Below, in pieces: positions 34,269-43,317 of a stretch of DNA of 64,000 bases. Location of the stretch: NCBI RefSeq assembly GCF_001027925.1, contig NZ_LECT01000025.1, positions 172,584 through 236,583 of the forward strand. Direction: 5' to 3'. The position numbers and the translations under genes were made by a program. Source of the stretch: Rhodopirellula islandica (GTDB lineage Bacteria; Planctomycetota; Planctomycetia; Pirellulales; Pirellulaceae). A model generated the notes under the pieces. The model had not been told where the DNA came from, ran no database searches, and was given only the letters and a program-made list of their open reading frames with translations. Each line of letters begins with the position of its first letter. The first letter of the stretch is position 1.

Positions 34269-34540
34269 AAAGGGGACGGAGGTCATTTAACCATCTCCAT
34301 ACCCCGGAGCGTTTCGATCGCATTCTCGCTACCGGATCGGTTGAGCCGGTTCCGGGCTCCATCGCTCGGCTCGACAAGGCCCGAAGGGCCGGCACATCCA
34401 TTGCCGGGGTCGTCAGCCCCGGGACGATGAACCGCCCAAACAGCCCCCACGACGGCCCCGTCCGGGGCGACCTGCTGGGTTCCGTCATCGGTCTCGGGGC
34501 TTCCGCCCCGAGCTAAGGACGATTGCCCCATCCGGGGCGA
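34269..34540 (+). repeat. Long intergenic repeat, family C, copy 3
   Basis: Begins AAAGGGGACGGAGGTCATTT 27 bases after the RelA/SpoT-like stop. It is nearly identical to copy 1 at 30237-30510 and in the same orientation, so copies 1 and 3 bracket the 3.8-kb segment that carries both defence-type genes. Confidence 0.8.
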
Positions 34541-34851
34541 AAGTGGGGAAGCCCGGTGAAGATGGCCCCCTGTCCAGTGCGTCCGTTGGGTGCCATCCAC
34601 CAAACTTTCCCCATCTGAACCGCGGAGCGGTGACATTCGACAGCCTCGGGTTTCAACCCGAGGCCCCAGGTGAACCCGTACCGGTTCCAAGCCGCGGAGC
34701 GGCGACAGGTGGGGACGCACTTTCTGCCAACTGCCGTCGCCCCGCGACTGGGGCCCGTGATTTGAACCGAATGGACCTTGGGTTGAAACCCAAGGCTGTT
34801 CAAATGCCGTCGCCCCGCGACTCGGAGCGGTGGGGTGCGAGTGAAGCGTTC
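34541..34851. other. Repeat-rich non-coding stretch
   Basis: It contains GCCGCGGAGCGGCGACA and a related CCGCGGAGCGGTGACA, and inverted pairs such as CTCGGGTTTCAACCCGAG and CTTGGGTTGAAACCCAAG. CCGTCGCCCCGCGACT occurs twice, near 34735 and 34808. No gene was found. Palindromes of this type are common in planctomycete intergenic regions. Confidence 0.5.
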
Positions 34852-34970
34852 AAAGGGGACGGAGGTAGATTAACCCTCTCGGTGCACCGGAGCGCTTCGT
34901 GAGCGTTCTTGCCACTGGATCGTCGGAGCTGGTGCCAAGCATCATCGTTCGAGCCTCCATGTGGTAACCT
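34852..34970 (+). repeat. Long intergenic repeat, family C, copy 4 (diverged)
   Basis: Begins AAAGGGGACGGAGGTAGATT and keeps the CACCGGAGCG and GATCGTCGGAGC blocks of the family but is much diverged. It marks the right edge of the repeat-rich stretch before the transglutaminase gene. Confidence 0.55.
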
Positions 34971-35016
34971 ACCAAGCCTTGCCATCGGCCCATACGGCAA
35001 CGAACCAATCCCAGCC

Positions 35017-35946
35017 TCAGGCAGGCGGGATGATCACGGCCGGCAGTTCGACCGGCGCCACATCCACTTTGACTGAGAGCGTGGTTTCACCGCCGCCGAG
35101 CACGATGCCCCGCATCGGACTGATGTCGTCGTAGTCGCGGCCCACGCACACCGGGATGTGATCGACGCCGATCTGGCACGCATTGGTTGGATCAAAATCA
35201 ATCCACCCCAACGTTTCCCCCGCGTAAACACTGATCCAAGCATGCGATTCATCGTTGCCGATCAATCGCGGTTTCCCTGGAGGCGGCAGCGTCCGCAAGT
35301 ACCCGCTGACGTACCGAGCGGGCAAACCCAAACTTCGCAGACAAGCAATCTGAACGTGCGAGAAGTCCTGGCAAACTCCCGCCTTCAACTCAAACGCCGC
35401 TTCGGTTGTGGTGGCAACGTCTGTCGCGGTCGAATCGTATCGAAAATCCTGATGGATGTGCTTGGTCAAATTCAACACGGCATCCAACACGGACGCGTCC
35501 TCATTCATGACCGCTTTCGCGTACTCGGCGAAGTGTTCCGCCAAGGGAACACGTACTGAAGCGAAGACATACTCCTTGGCGAGGAGATCCGACTGTGTTT
35601 GTCCCGTGCGAACCGCGTTGGTCAGTTGGGCAACGGTTGGAATGTTCTGCGATTCGAAGGGGTTGATCGCAGTGACCTGCACTTGGCTGTTGACCTTGAC
35701 CACCAGCGATTCATGGGGCGATTCAATGGCAAACGAATCAACGACATTGCCAAAGTAGTCCGGATGCATGTCAATTTTGGCCGGCATCGGTTCGATCGTG
35801 ACCGAACACTGGTTGCAGACCACCGACGGTGGCCGAGTCTGCGGGCGCATACGAAGTTGATTCAGACAAACCGCAACCGGTTCGCTGTATTTGTACTTCG
35901 TTTCATGGACAATGTCGTAAGTGACCGACCGTGGCATTGGATTCAC
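35017..35946 (-). CDS. Transglutaminase-like protein
   Basis: 309 residues. The N-terminal ~80 residues are the bacterial transglutaminase N domain (YDIVHETKYKYSEPVAVCLN). The catalytic domain has the Cys in ELKAGVCQDFSHVQIACLRS, the His in ESHAWISVYAGE and the Asp in GWIDFDPTNAC, so the cysteine protease/transglutaminase triad is complete. Such proteins in ATP-grasp/alpha-E clusters are proposed to act as peptidases or amide-bond-forming enzymes. It is the last gene of the minus-strand cluster, and its start overlaps the upstream stop by 4 bases. Confidence 0.9.
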   Translation of the reverse strand: MNPMPRSVTYDIVHETKYKYSEPVAVCLNQLRMRPQTRPPSVVCNQCSVTIEPMPAKIDMHPDYFGNVVDSFAIESPHESLVVKVNSQVQVTAINPFESQNIPTVAQLTNAVRTGQTQSDLLAKEYVFASVRVPLAEHFAEYAKAVMNEDASVLDAVLNLTKHIHQDFRYDSTATDVATTTEAAFELKAGVCQDFSHVQIACLRSLGLPARYVSGYLRTLPPPGKPRLIGNDESHAWISVYAGETLGWIDFDPTNACQIGVDHIPVCVGRDYDDISPMRGIVLGGGETTLSVKVDVAPVELPAVIIPPA

Positions 35947-38594
35947 CTTGGAGACGTTTCAGAGGGCATCAGCGAATCATCCAGCGTTTGTTCGCGATCT
36001 CCGGTCAGAGTCTGCTCGGGAGCGGTGTGAATGAGGTAACGTCCTGCGATTGCGTTGGCCAGCTGTGGGATTTTCGATTGCACTAATTCCAGCAATCGCT
36101 CCAGTTCCACCCGGGTTCCGGCTGAGTTGACCTCGGTCAGCGTCGCAACGTCCGCGATCAGCAACGGGTGCTGAAGTTCACGGGCCAAACGCTCATCTGC
36201 CCCCAGCGCCACACGCCCTGGTTCAGTCGGCAGATCACTCAGCAGTTGCTGAATGTCATTGAGCTGAAAACGCAGTGATCGCGGGTTGGTTTCATCCGTG
36301 ACCATCAAATCGATTGCCGGCGCGGGACGGACCAATGACAAGTACCGCGAACGATAGGTCATCAAACTGTCGGTTGCATCCAGAATGCTCTCACAGAGCC
36401 CGACTTCATCGGCGATCGGACGCGTCATCGTTGCCAGCAACAACTCCGCCGTTTGGTCCGCCCGTTCCAAGCGTCGTCCGAGCAAAACGAACCGCCAACC
36501 ATGTGTTCGGGTCAGGCTTTCCGCGGTCAAACCACTGAAGGCCATCAAGTGAGTGATCAAACGATTGAGTCGCTCCATGGCACGCGACACGTTGGGTGCC
36601 ACCGATCGTTTCGTACCGGAGATATCCGAATGCATGCTTTGGAAGATGCGATAGGCGTCCAGTGAAATTCGGTCGCGCACAGCGGTCGCGTTGTGCAGAG
36701 CACTGGCCACCGAAATCTGCAGGGCTCTCGGATTGGCCGTGTCAAAGACACTGGAAGGCAGCACACTGTCCAGTTGCGGCATGGCGCCGTCGAGACCTTC
36801 GATCACGTAGTCCGGTTCGAGCTGACCAACCGCGGCCAACGCCGCGACCAACCTCGACATCTCAGGCAGGTCGCTCAGTTCATCTTCGCCAACCAAACGC
36901 GCCAAGGTTGTTCGAAGCAAACGGGCAATCGATTCACAACGTTCGACGTAACGTCCCAACCAAAATAAATGCTCGGCCACACGACTGGGCAATTCCGCCC
37001 CGCTGCGTCGCAGCACAATGGTGCTTTCGTCGTGGGACAACAACGTCGTTTCATGGTCCACCGGTTTGTCGCTGACAATCCAGCAATCTTGTGTCAACTG
37101 ACCCTGCGTCGGTGAGTTGCTAAGCAAATCTTCTTTCGGACTGACGCGTGCCAACGCACCCGGCAAGACTTCGATGTTGGTCTTCGTCTGGAGAACAAAC
37201 GTGCGGAGCGACACATGCCAGGGCTCGAAACGTTCTCGTTGCCACACCGGAGTGATGCTGTGTGAAAAACGATGTTGCCCGACGAATCGATTGGGTTGTG
37301 CCTTGATGCGACGAACCAAGGCTTCCTTCTCTTCCGCACTGCAACGGATCGGCATCACCGGCCGAGTGTCGCTGACCGCAAACGCATCCCGGATGACCAA
37401 TTCATCCAGATGCTCCAGCACATAGCGACGTTCCTTTTCTGCCCCGCACCAGTACGTTGCGACGCTAGGAAGCTGAAGCGTTTCCCCCAACAACAACTTC
37501 GCAGCAGCTGGCAAAAACGGAATCAAGGCAGGCATCTCCGCGATCACGCTTCCGATCGAGTTGACGACCGCCAATTGCCCACCGCGTTTGCATCGCAACA
37601 ATCCTGTCACCCCTTCGGTGGAATGCGGATCCAATTCCAACGGATCACATTTCCGATCCGAGACATGGCGCCATAGGACTTCGATGGGAAGCAAGCCACC
37701 CAACGTCTTCAAGTGCAGACGTTCGCCACGAACCGCCAAGTCACGACCTTGGACCAACGTGTACCCCAAGTAGCGAGCGAGGTAGGCATCTTCGAAATCG
37801 CGATAGCTGCCATGGCCCGGCGTCAGCAAGGCGACTCGTGGGTTGCCGTCTTGGCGTGGAGCCAGCGACCGAAAATGACGCCGCATCGATCCAAAAAACG
37901 ATGCCAACCGACGCACATTCGCGGCGCGACTCAAATGCGGGAACACACGTCCGTGAACAATGCGATTCTCAAGCAGATACCCCAATCCACTGGGGGCCCG
38001 AGTGCGATCGCCGGTGACCCACCATCCACCATCACTGGCACGAGCCACATCGAAACCAACCAAATGCAATCGATGCCCCGCCGAAACGGGCAAGTTGTGA
38101 TAAACACGCAGGAACCGAGGGTTGTCCCACAACAACTCCGGTGGCAAAACTCGCTCGCGAATCAGACGCTGAGGTCCGAGCAAGTCCGCCAAAATGGCTT
38201 CCAGAACTCGGGTCCGTTGCGTCAATCCAACGACCAACCGATTCCAATCTTGATCAGCGATGGCCATCGGCACCGTCGCCAATTGCCAAGGACGGGTCTG
38301 GGTGCCTTCACCGGTGTCAATTTGAAACGTCGAACCGTTTTCGCGAATCAGCTGTTCAATTTGCGATTCACGATCATTCAGTCCTGACGAGCCAAGTGCC
38401 AAGACTTCATCGGCAATGCTCTTCCAACACGGCCGCAAAGCACCATCAGGCAGACGGCACTCGTCAAAGCGTTCCGCGATCGAAGCGTAATTTGCCAACG
38501 ACAGCCCAAGTGGGGATCCCGATGGCAAATCATTGGACGGAGCTGTCGCGGTGGGAGTCGGCACGTTCACCTGTGATTCGATCGGGGTTGGCAA
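35943..38594 (-). CDS. Circularly permuted ATP-grasp / alpha-E fusion protein
   Basis: 883 residues. The first ~480 residues align with circularly permuted type 2 ATP-grasp proteins (DUF404/DUF407) and the last ~330 with the alpha-E domain (DUF403). Compared with the separate ATP-grasp at 43318, VLEDNLRCPSG is replaced by VTGDRTRAPSG and DELVVKAAGESGGYG by DELVIRDAFAVSDTR, so the usual nucleotide/metal-binding residues look altered. Fused members elsewhere seem to share this GDRT-type motif. The alpha-E part begins near RVAEHLFWLGRYVERCESIA. Putative role: peptide ligation or regulation of its sister enzyme; unproven. Confidence 0.85.
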   Translation of the reverse strand: MPTPIESQVNVPTPTATAPSNDLPSGSPLGLSLANYASIAERFDECRLPDGALRPCWKSIADEVLALGSSGLNDRESQIEQLIRENGSTFQIDTGEGTQTRPWQLATVPMAIADQDWNRLVVGLTQRTRVLEAILADLLGPQRLIRERVLPPELLWDNPRFLRVYHNLPVSAGHRLHLVGFDVARASDGGWWVTGDRTRAPSGLGYLLENRIVHGRVFPHLSRAANVRRLASFFGSMRRHFRSLAPRQDGNPRVALLTPGHGSYRDFEDAYLARYLGYTLVQGRDLAVRGERLHLKTLGGLLPIEVLWRHVSDRKCDPLELDPHSTEGVTGLLRCKRGGQLAVVNSIGSVIAEMPALIPFLPAAAKLLLGETLQLPSVATYWCGAEKERRYVLEHLDELVIRDAFAVSDTRPVMPIRCSAEEKEALVRRIKAQPNRFVGQHRFSHSITPVWQRERFEPWHVSLRTFVLQTKTNIEVLPGALARVSPKEDLLSNSPTQGQLTQDCWIVSDKPVDHETTLLSHDESTIVLRRSGAELPSRVAEHLFWLGRYVERCESIARLLRTTLARLVGEDELSDLPEMSRLVAALAAVGQLEPDYVIEGLDGAMPQLDSVLPSSVFDTANPRALQISVASALHNATAVRDRISLDAYRIFQSMHSDISGTKRSVAPNVSRAMERLNRLITHLMAFSGLTAESLTRTHGWRFVLLGRRLERADQTAELLLATMTRPIADEVGLCESILDATDSLMTYRSRYLSLVRPAPAIDLMVTDETNPRSLRFQLNDIQQLLSDLPTEPGRVALGADERLARELQHPLLIADVATLTEVNSAGTRVELERLLELVQSKIPQLANAIAGRYLIHTAPEQTLTGDREQTLDDSLMPSETSPR

Positions 38595-38902
38595 CAGGAT
38601 CGACCCGAGGATGTTCCAACGGGGTCAAACTTCTTCGTCGCGGTTGAGCACTGAAACCATTGTAACCGAGCCCATGGATTCGACGAATGACCAGATCAGC
38701 AAATGCACTTCACCTTTTCCGCCCACCTCTCCCTCCGAGGTCGTGGCGTTTTGAAGTGCCGCTCCAGCAGTGACTTGCAGACCCCCACCCGTGAAACGGG
38801 AGGGGTCGGAAAACGAGCGTTCAGCGAGATTTCCGGGGGAGGCCATCACACGCCGTTTCCCATGCCCGGGCCCCCTCCCCGGGCTGGGTTCGCGAGGACA
38901 TC
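38595..38902. other. Gap between the two halves of the amidoligase-like cluster
   Basis: 308 bases with no gene. It contains CCCACCCGTGAAACGGGAGG and a GCCCGGGCCCCCTCCCCGGG block, both GC-rich hairpins, and a degraded relative of the hairpin repeat at 10079. A promoter for the downstream pair of genes could lie here, but none was recognised. Confidence 0.4.
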
Positions 38903-41900
38903 CTAACTGCGTCGCAAATCCATCGTGACCGGGAACGGCTCGAACCCAGTTCGCGCTGGCAACCCAGGCATCACGATTTCGCCACCAGTCAGCGTGAAGG
39001 GACGGAACCGCGACGCGCGTCGTGATTCTGCTTCCTTCGGATTGACCGGGAACCGTTCATGACTGAGTCCGCCTGGGTGCACCGTGTGATAGGTGCAACC
39101 CCCGATAGAACGACACGCCGAACGATTCACCAAATCAAATCGCAACGGCGTGTGAACACCGATCGTGGGATGCAAACAGCGAGGCGGCTGCCACGCTCGA
39201 TAGCGGATGCCAGCGACGTATTGCCCAGCGACTCCGGTGGCATGCAGCGGAACTTCACGTCCCGCCACAATCAACGCATGGCGATCTGGTTCCAAACCTT
39301 CCACCAACACCTGCAATCGTTCCAGCGACGAATCAACAAATCGAGTCGTCCCACTCGAGCCAGGTTCTTCACCCATCACGTACCACGGTTCGATGGCGCT
39401 GCGGAGCTCCACTCGCATTCCGTCCAGGACCATCTCGCCAATCAACGGGAATCGGAACTCGTGATGCACCGCGAACCAATCCGCTGACATCGGAGATCCC
39501 TTGGCATTGAGTTCTCCGATCAATTGCGTGATGTCCTGCCACGCAAAGTGCGGCAGCAAGAACTGATCGTGAAGACGCGTTCCCCAGTGTTGAATCGGAC
39601 GGTCGTAGGGTTGCTGCCAAAATGCGGCGACACAGGACCGGATCAACAACAGCTGAGCCAGACTCATTTGTTCGTGCGGTGGCATTTCAAAACCACGCAG
39701 CTCAAGCAGCCCCAAACGTCCAGTCGAACTATCGGGCGAATACAGTTTGTCGACGCAGATTTCAGCGCGGTGTGTGTTGCCTGTCAAATCGACCATCAAG
39801 TCGCGGAACAGTCGATCAACCAACCACGGCGGAACATCTGTCTCCGTTGGCGGCAACTGACTCAGTGCAATGTCCATTTCGTAGGACGCGTCTTGTCTCG
39901 CCTCATCCATCCGAGGTGCTTGGCTGGTCGGGCCAATGAACCGGCTGCTGAACATGTAGGACAGCGAGGGGTGGTTGTTCCAAAAACGAATGAAACTGGC
40001 CAACAAATCCGGTCGACGCAAGAACGGGCTTTCGTTGGTGGAGCGTCCACCCAAGACAATGTGATTCCCGCCACCCGTCCCGGTGTGATAACCATCCAGG
40101 TCGAACTTCTCCGTTCCCAACCGCGACTTGCGGGCTTCGTGATACAGCGATTCGGTCAATTCAACCAAAGCGTCCCATGAGGCCGTGGGTTGCGTGTTGA
40201 CTTCGATCACGCCGGGATCCGGAGTGACTTTGAACAATTCAATTCGATCATCGGATGGCGGCAAATAGCCCTCGATGATGACGGGCAATTGCGTCGACAC
40301 ACAGGTTTGCTCGATCGCCCTGATCAAATCCAAGTAGTCTTCGATCCGCTGCGTCGGGGGCATGAAAACATACAAACGCCCATACCTGCATTCCACACAA
40401 AGCGCCGTTTGCACCACGTCTTCGCTGGTCGGCAAATTGTCATCGTCTTCTTCATCCAAGACCTGAGGATGAATCCGTGTCCGACCTTCTTCTCGAGAAT
40501 CTTCACGGTGTTGGCCGCGTGGATCCTGTTCGTTGCCCCGCGGCATGCTCGAGGTTGGCAAAGGCCCATGGGGAGCAGTGGGATCCATGGGTGTGGTGTA
40601 GAACGGGGCTTCCGATGCCGAGGAAACTGGCAATCGATCCAGTGGCAATCGCAAACCAATGGGCGAATCACCAGGGATCAAATACACCTGCTCGCTGCGA
40701 ACGGGCCATCGGCCACTGATCCAACCCGGACGAGCTTGCCACCAAGCTCGTCGAACAGGCAAAACAAATCCAACCGGTGATCCTAGACCCGCGTTGAACG
40801 TCCGCATCATCATGGCACGTTCGTTGGGGTCCTCCAGTTTCGGATCCGAAGGATCCACATCGATCGGCAGCCGATTTTCTTTCCACAAGTAGTGAAAGAC
40901 ATCCTCGTGGACCGGGAATGCCATCCGTGCATTGACATTCAGCTCTCGAGCGAGCGATTTGACAAAGCGTTCCGCGTCCTGATGAGTGTGCCCGTAGTCC
41001 TTCCCTTCATCACCGATCCATTGATCGTCGTGCCAGATCGATTGCCCATCGCGACGCCACAAACAGGTCAACGCCCAACGTGGCAATGACTCACCGGGAT
41101 ACCATTTGCCTTGCCCGTAGTGCAGCAAACTGCCCGGTGCCCAGCGTTCACGAAGCCGAGTCAGCAAGACGTTGCTGAGCACACGCTTCTCTTCACCGAC
41201 CGCGTCGGTGTTCCACTGCGGATCATCCATGTTGTCGATCGAGACAAACGTGGGTTCGCCGCCCATTGTCAGTCGCACATCGGCGGCTTCCAGTTGTTCA
41301 TCAATCTCTCGACCGGCCTGCAGGATCTCCTTCCAAGTGGAGTCTGCATACGGTTTTGTCACACGTGGGTCTTCATGGACCCGAGTGACGGTCATCTCGT
41401 GTTCGAACTCCACCTCACACGGTTCATGCCCGCCGATAATCGGTGCAGCATCTGTGAACGAGGGGGTGCATGCCAACGGGATGTGACCTTCGCCGGCCAT
41501 CAAACCACTGGTTGGATCCAATCCGACCCATCCAGCGCCAGGCAGATAGACCTCGGTCCAAGCGTGCAAATCACAGAAATCTTCGGTGGGACCATTGGGA
41601 CCATCCAACGATTCTTGATCGGCGGTCAGCTGAATCAGGTAACCCGACACAAACCGCGATGCCATGCCCATGTGACGAAATGCATTGACCAACAACCATG
41701 CCGAATCGCGGCAGGATCCGCTGCACAACGTCAAGGTTTCCTCGGGCGATTGAACGCCCGGTTCCATTCGGATTTTGTAGTCGATTTTTTCTTGGGCGGC
41801 TCGATTGACATCCACCAGGAAGTCAATGATTCGCTCGGACTTCTTAGGAAGCGTCTCCAACCACTTCGCGAACTTGGGAGTCATCTCGACGGGTGCGAGA

Positions 41901-42250
41901 TAACTGGCCAATTGCCGCTTGGCTTGCGCGTCGTATTCGAACGGCCATCCTTGGGCCGAATCGTCCACGAAGAACTCAAACGGATTGATGACCGTCATGT
42001 CGGCGACCAAGTCCACACAAACCGTCAAATGATCCGTCGGCTTTTCGAACACCAACCGCGCAACAGGGTTCGCGAACGGATCCTGCTGCCAATTGCAAAA
42101 ATGGTCCTCGGGCGAGATCGCCAAATTGTACGACACGATCGGGGTCCGACCGTGATAGGCCGGACGCAATCGAACCTGCTGAGGTCCGACCATGATCGGC
42201 CGTTCGTAGTGGTACGAAGTCTTGTGATGGAGCGCGACGCGGATCGTCAT
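38903..42250 (-). CDS. Transglutaminase / DUF2126 fusion protein
   Basis: 1115 residues. The N-terminal ~280 residues are a transglutaminase N domain and a catalytic domain with Cys in LTLCSGSCRDSAWLLVNAFR, His in DLHAWTEVYLPG and Asp in GWVGLDPTSGLM. The remaining ~800 residues are DUF2126, with TMGGEPTFVSIDNMDDPQWN, KWYPGESLPRWAL, FDLDGYHTGTGGGNHIVLGG and RGFEMPPHEQMSLAQ as recognisable blocks. DUF2126 has a glutamine-synthetase/ATP-grasp-like fold prediction in published comparative work and probably forms peptide bonds. The gene's start overlaps the upstream alpha-E stop by 4 bases. Confidence 0.93.
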   Translation of the reverse strand: MTIRVALHHKTSYHYERPIMVGPQQVRLRPAYHGRTPIVSYNLAISPEDHFCNWQQDPFANPVARLVFEKPTDHLTVCVDLVADMTVINPFEFFVDDSAQGWPFEYDAQAKRQLASYLAPVEMTPKFAKWLETLPKKSERIIDFLVDVNRAAQEKIDYKIRMEPGVQSPEETLTLCSGSCRDSAWLLVNAFRHMGMASRFVSGYLIQLTADQESLDGPNGPTEDFCDLHAWTEVYLPGAGWVGLDPTSGLMAGEGHIPLACTPSFTDAAPIIGGHEPCEVEFEHEMTVTRVHEDPRVTKPYADSTWKEILQAGREIDEQLEAADVRLTMGGEPTFVSIDNMDDPQWNTDAVGEEKRVLSNVLLTRLRERWAPGSLLHYGQGKWYPGESLPRWALTCLWRRDGQSIWHDDQWIGDEGKDYGHTHQDAERFVKSLARELNVNARMAFPVHEDVFHYLWKENRLPIDVDPSDPKLEDPNERAMMMRTFNAGLGSPVGFVLPVRRAWWQARPGWISGRWPVRSEQVYLIPGDSPIGLRLPLDRLPVSSASEAPFYTTPMDPTAPHGPLPTSSMPRGNEQDPRGQHREDSREEGRTRIHPQVLDEEDDDNLPTSEDVVQTALCVECRYGRLYVFMPPTQRIEDYLDLIRAIEQTCVSTQLPVIIEGYLPPSDDRIELFKVTPDPGVIEVNTQPTASWDALVELTESLYHEARKSRLGTEKFDLDGYHTGTGGGNHIVLGGRSTNESPFLRRPDLLASFIRFWNNHPSLSYMFSSRFIGPTSQAPRMDEARQDASYEMDIALSQLPPTETDVPPWLVDRLFRDLMVDLTGNTHRAEICVDKLYSPDSSTGRLGLLELRGFEMPPHEQMSLAQLLLIRSCVAAFWQQPYDRPIQHWGTRLHDQFLLPHFAWQDITQLIGELNAKGSPMSADWFAVHHEFRFPLIGEMVLDGMRVELRSAIEPWYVMGEEPGSSGTTRFVDSSLERLQVLVEGLEPDRHALIVAGREVPLHATGVAGQYVAGIRYRAWQPPRCLHPTIGVHTPLRFDLVNRSACRSIGGCTYHTVHPGGLSHERFPVNPKEAESRRASRFRPFTLTGGEIVMPGLPARTGFEPFPVTMDLRRS

Positions 42251-43197
42251 GAATTTACCGAGATTTGAAAATAGTCTTGACCAAGAGCCTCACCGATGCG
42301 ATTCACCTCGGTTTGCACGGAATCAATGAATTGATGCATGCCGCCCGCCAGAGCCTCTTCGACCTGAGTGTGAGCCAAGCGGTGTTGCAGAGCGTCGAGG
42401 ATGGGGCCGGCTGTTCGGGGGATGTTGCTGGAGGACTCTTCTTCAATTTCCCCGAGGGACCAGTTCGCGGAGGCGATGCAGTGGTGGATCGATCTTGGAA
42501 AACTGCGATTGAACAGGAAAAAATCAACCACCTTCTCAATCTCAATCTGATGATGATCGCGACGGTACGCTTCGATTCCGCTGATCGCCTGCAACAACGC
42601 TGACCACTGCAAATCGTCCACGGCGGTGCCGACGTCCGCCAGGTTGGGTAGCAGGTTGAAGTACTTCACGTCCAAGATGCGAGAAGTCTTGTCGGCGCGT
42701 TCGAGCATTCGTCCTAAGTTTGCAAAGTGCCAACCAATGTCCTGGTCCATGGTGCTGGCAAACACGCCACTCCACAGCAGTGTCTGCTTCCGAACCGCAT
42801 CAAAGAACTGACTGGTCGGGTCGGTCGCCGCGGCGGGCGAGGCTTCGCCGACGAAAAGATAAAACTGATTGAGCTGTTCAAATGCCTCGGACGACAACGT
42901 TTCGCGAACGCCCCTCGCATTTTCTCGCGCGGCACCCAGGCAAGAAACCATGCTGTTCGGATACTCGTCGTCAAAGGCGAGGAACTGAACCACATTGCGA
43001 CTGTCTGGTTTGCCGTACTTCGCCTCGAACCACTCTTCGTCCCCCGTGACTTGCACCAACGGGCTCCAAGGATCAACCAAGTTCTCGGGTTGATCCAAAA
43101 TCAAGTTCAGAGTGACCTCCAAGAAACGTGCGATGTTTTCTGCACGTTCGACTTGGCGACTCATCCAGTAGACGGATTCAGCAACGCGTGAAAGCAT
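42247..43197 (-). CDS. Alpha-E domain protein (DUF403)
   Basis: 316 residues. The start MLSRVAESVYWMSRQVERAE followed by NIARFLEVTLNL is diagnostic of the alpha-E family, an all-helical domain found with circularly permuted ATP-grasp enzymes. The next conserved segment is IGWHFANLGRMLERADKTSR. It probably supports peptide ligation or modification by the adjacent enzymes; no catalytic residue is established. It lies 120 bases after the ATP-grasp gene and is coupled to the downstream DUF2126 gene. Confidence 0.93.
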   Translation of the reverse strand: MLSRVAESVYWMSRQVERAENIARFLEVTLNLILDQPENLVDPWSPLVQVTGDEEWFEAKYGKPDSRNVVQFLAFDDEYPNSMVSCLGAARENARGVRETLSSEAFEQLNQFYLFVGEASPAAATDPTSQFFDAVRKQTLLWSGVFASTMDQDIGWHFANLGRMLERADKTSRILDVKYFNLLPNLADVGTAVDDLQWSALLQAISGIEAYRRDHHQIEIEKVVDFFLFNRSFPRSIHHCIASANWSLGEIEEESSSNIPRTAGPILDALQHRLAHTQVEEALAGGMHQFIDSVQTEVNRIGEALGQDYFQISVNS

Positions 43198-43317
43198 ATC
43201 AGTGGGTCAGCGAAGAAAAGTAAAAGCGACGGTGGGATTGCGACGGAAGCGACGACAGAGAATACAGACGAAGGCGGCGGAGCCATCGTGCGGATGGAAC
43301 CCGGCCACCAATATGCG

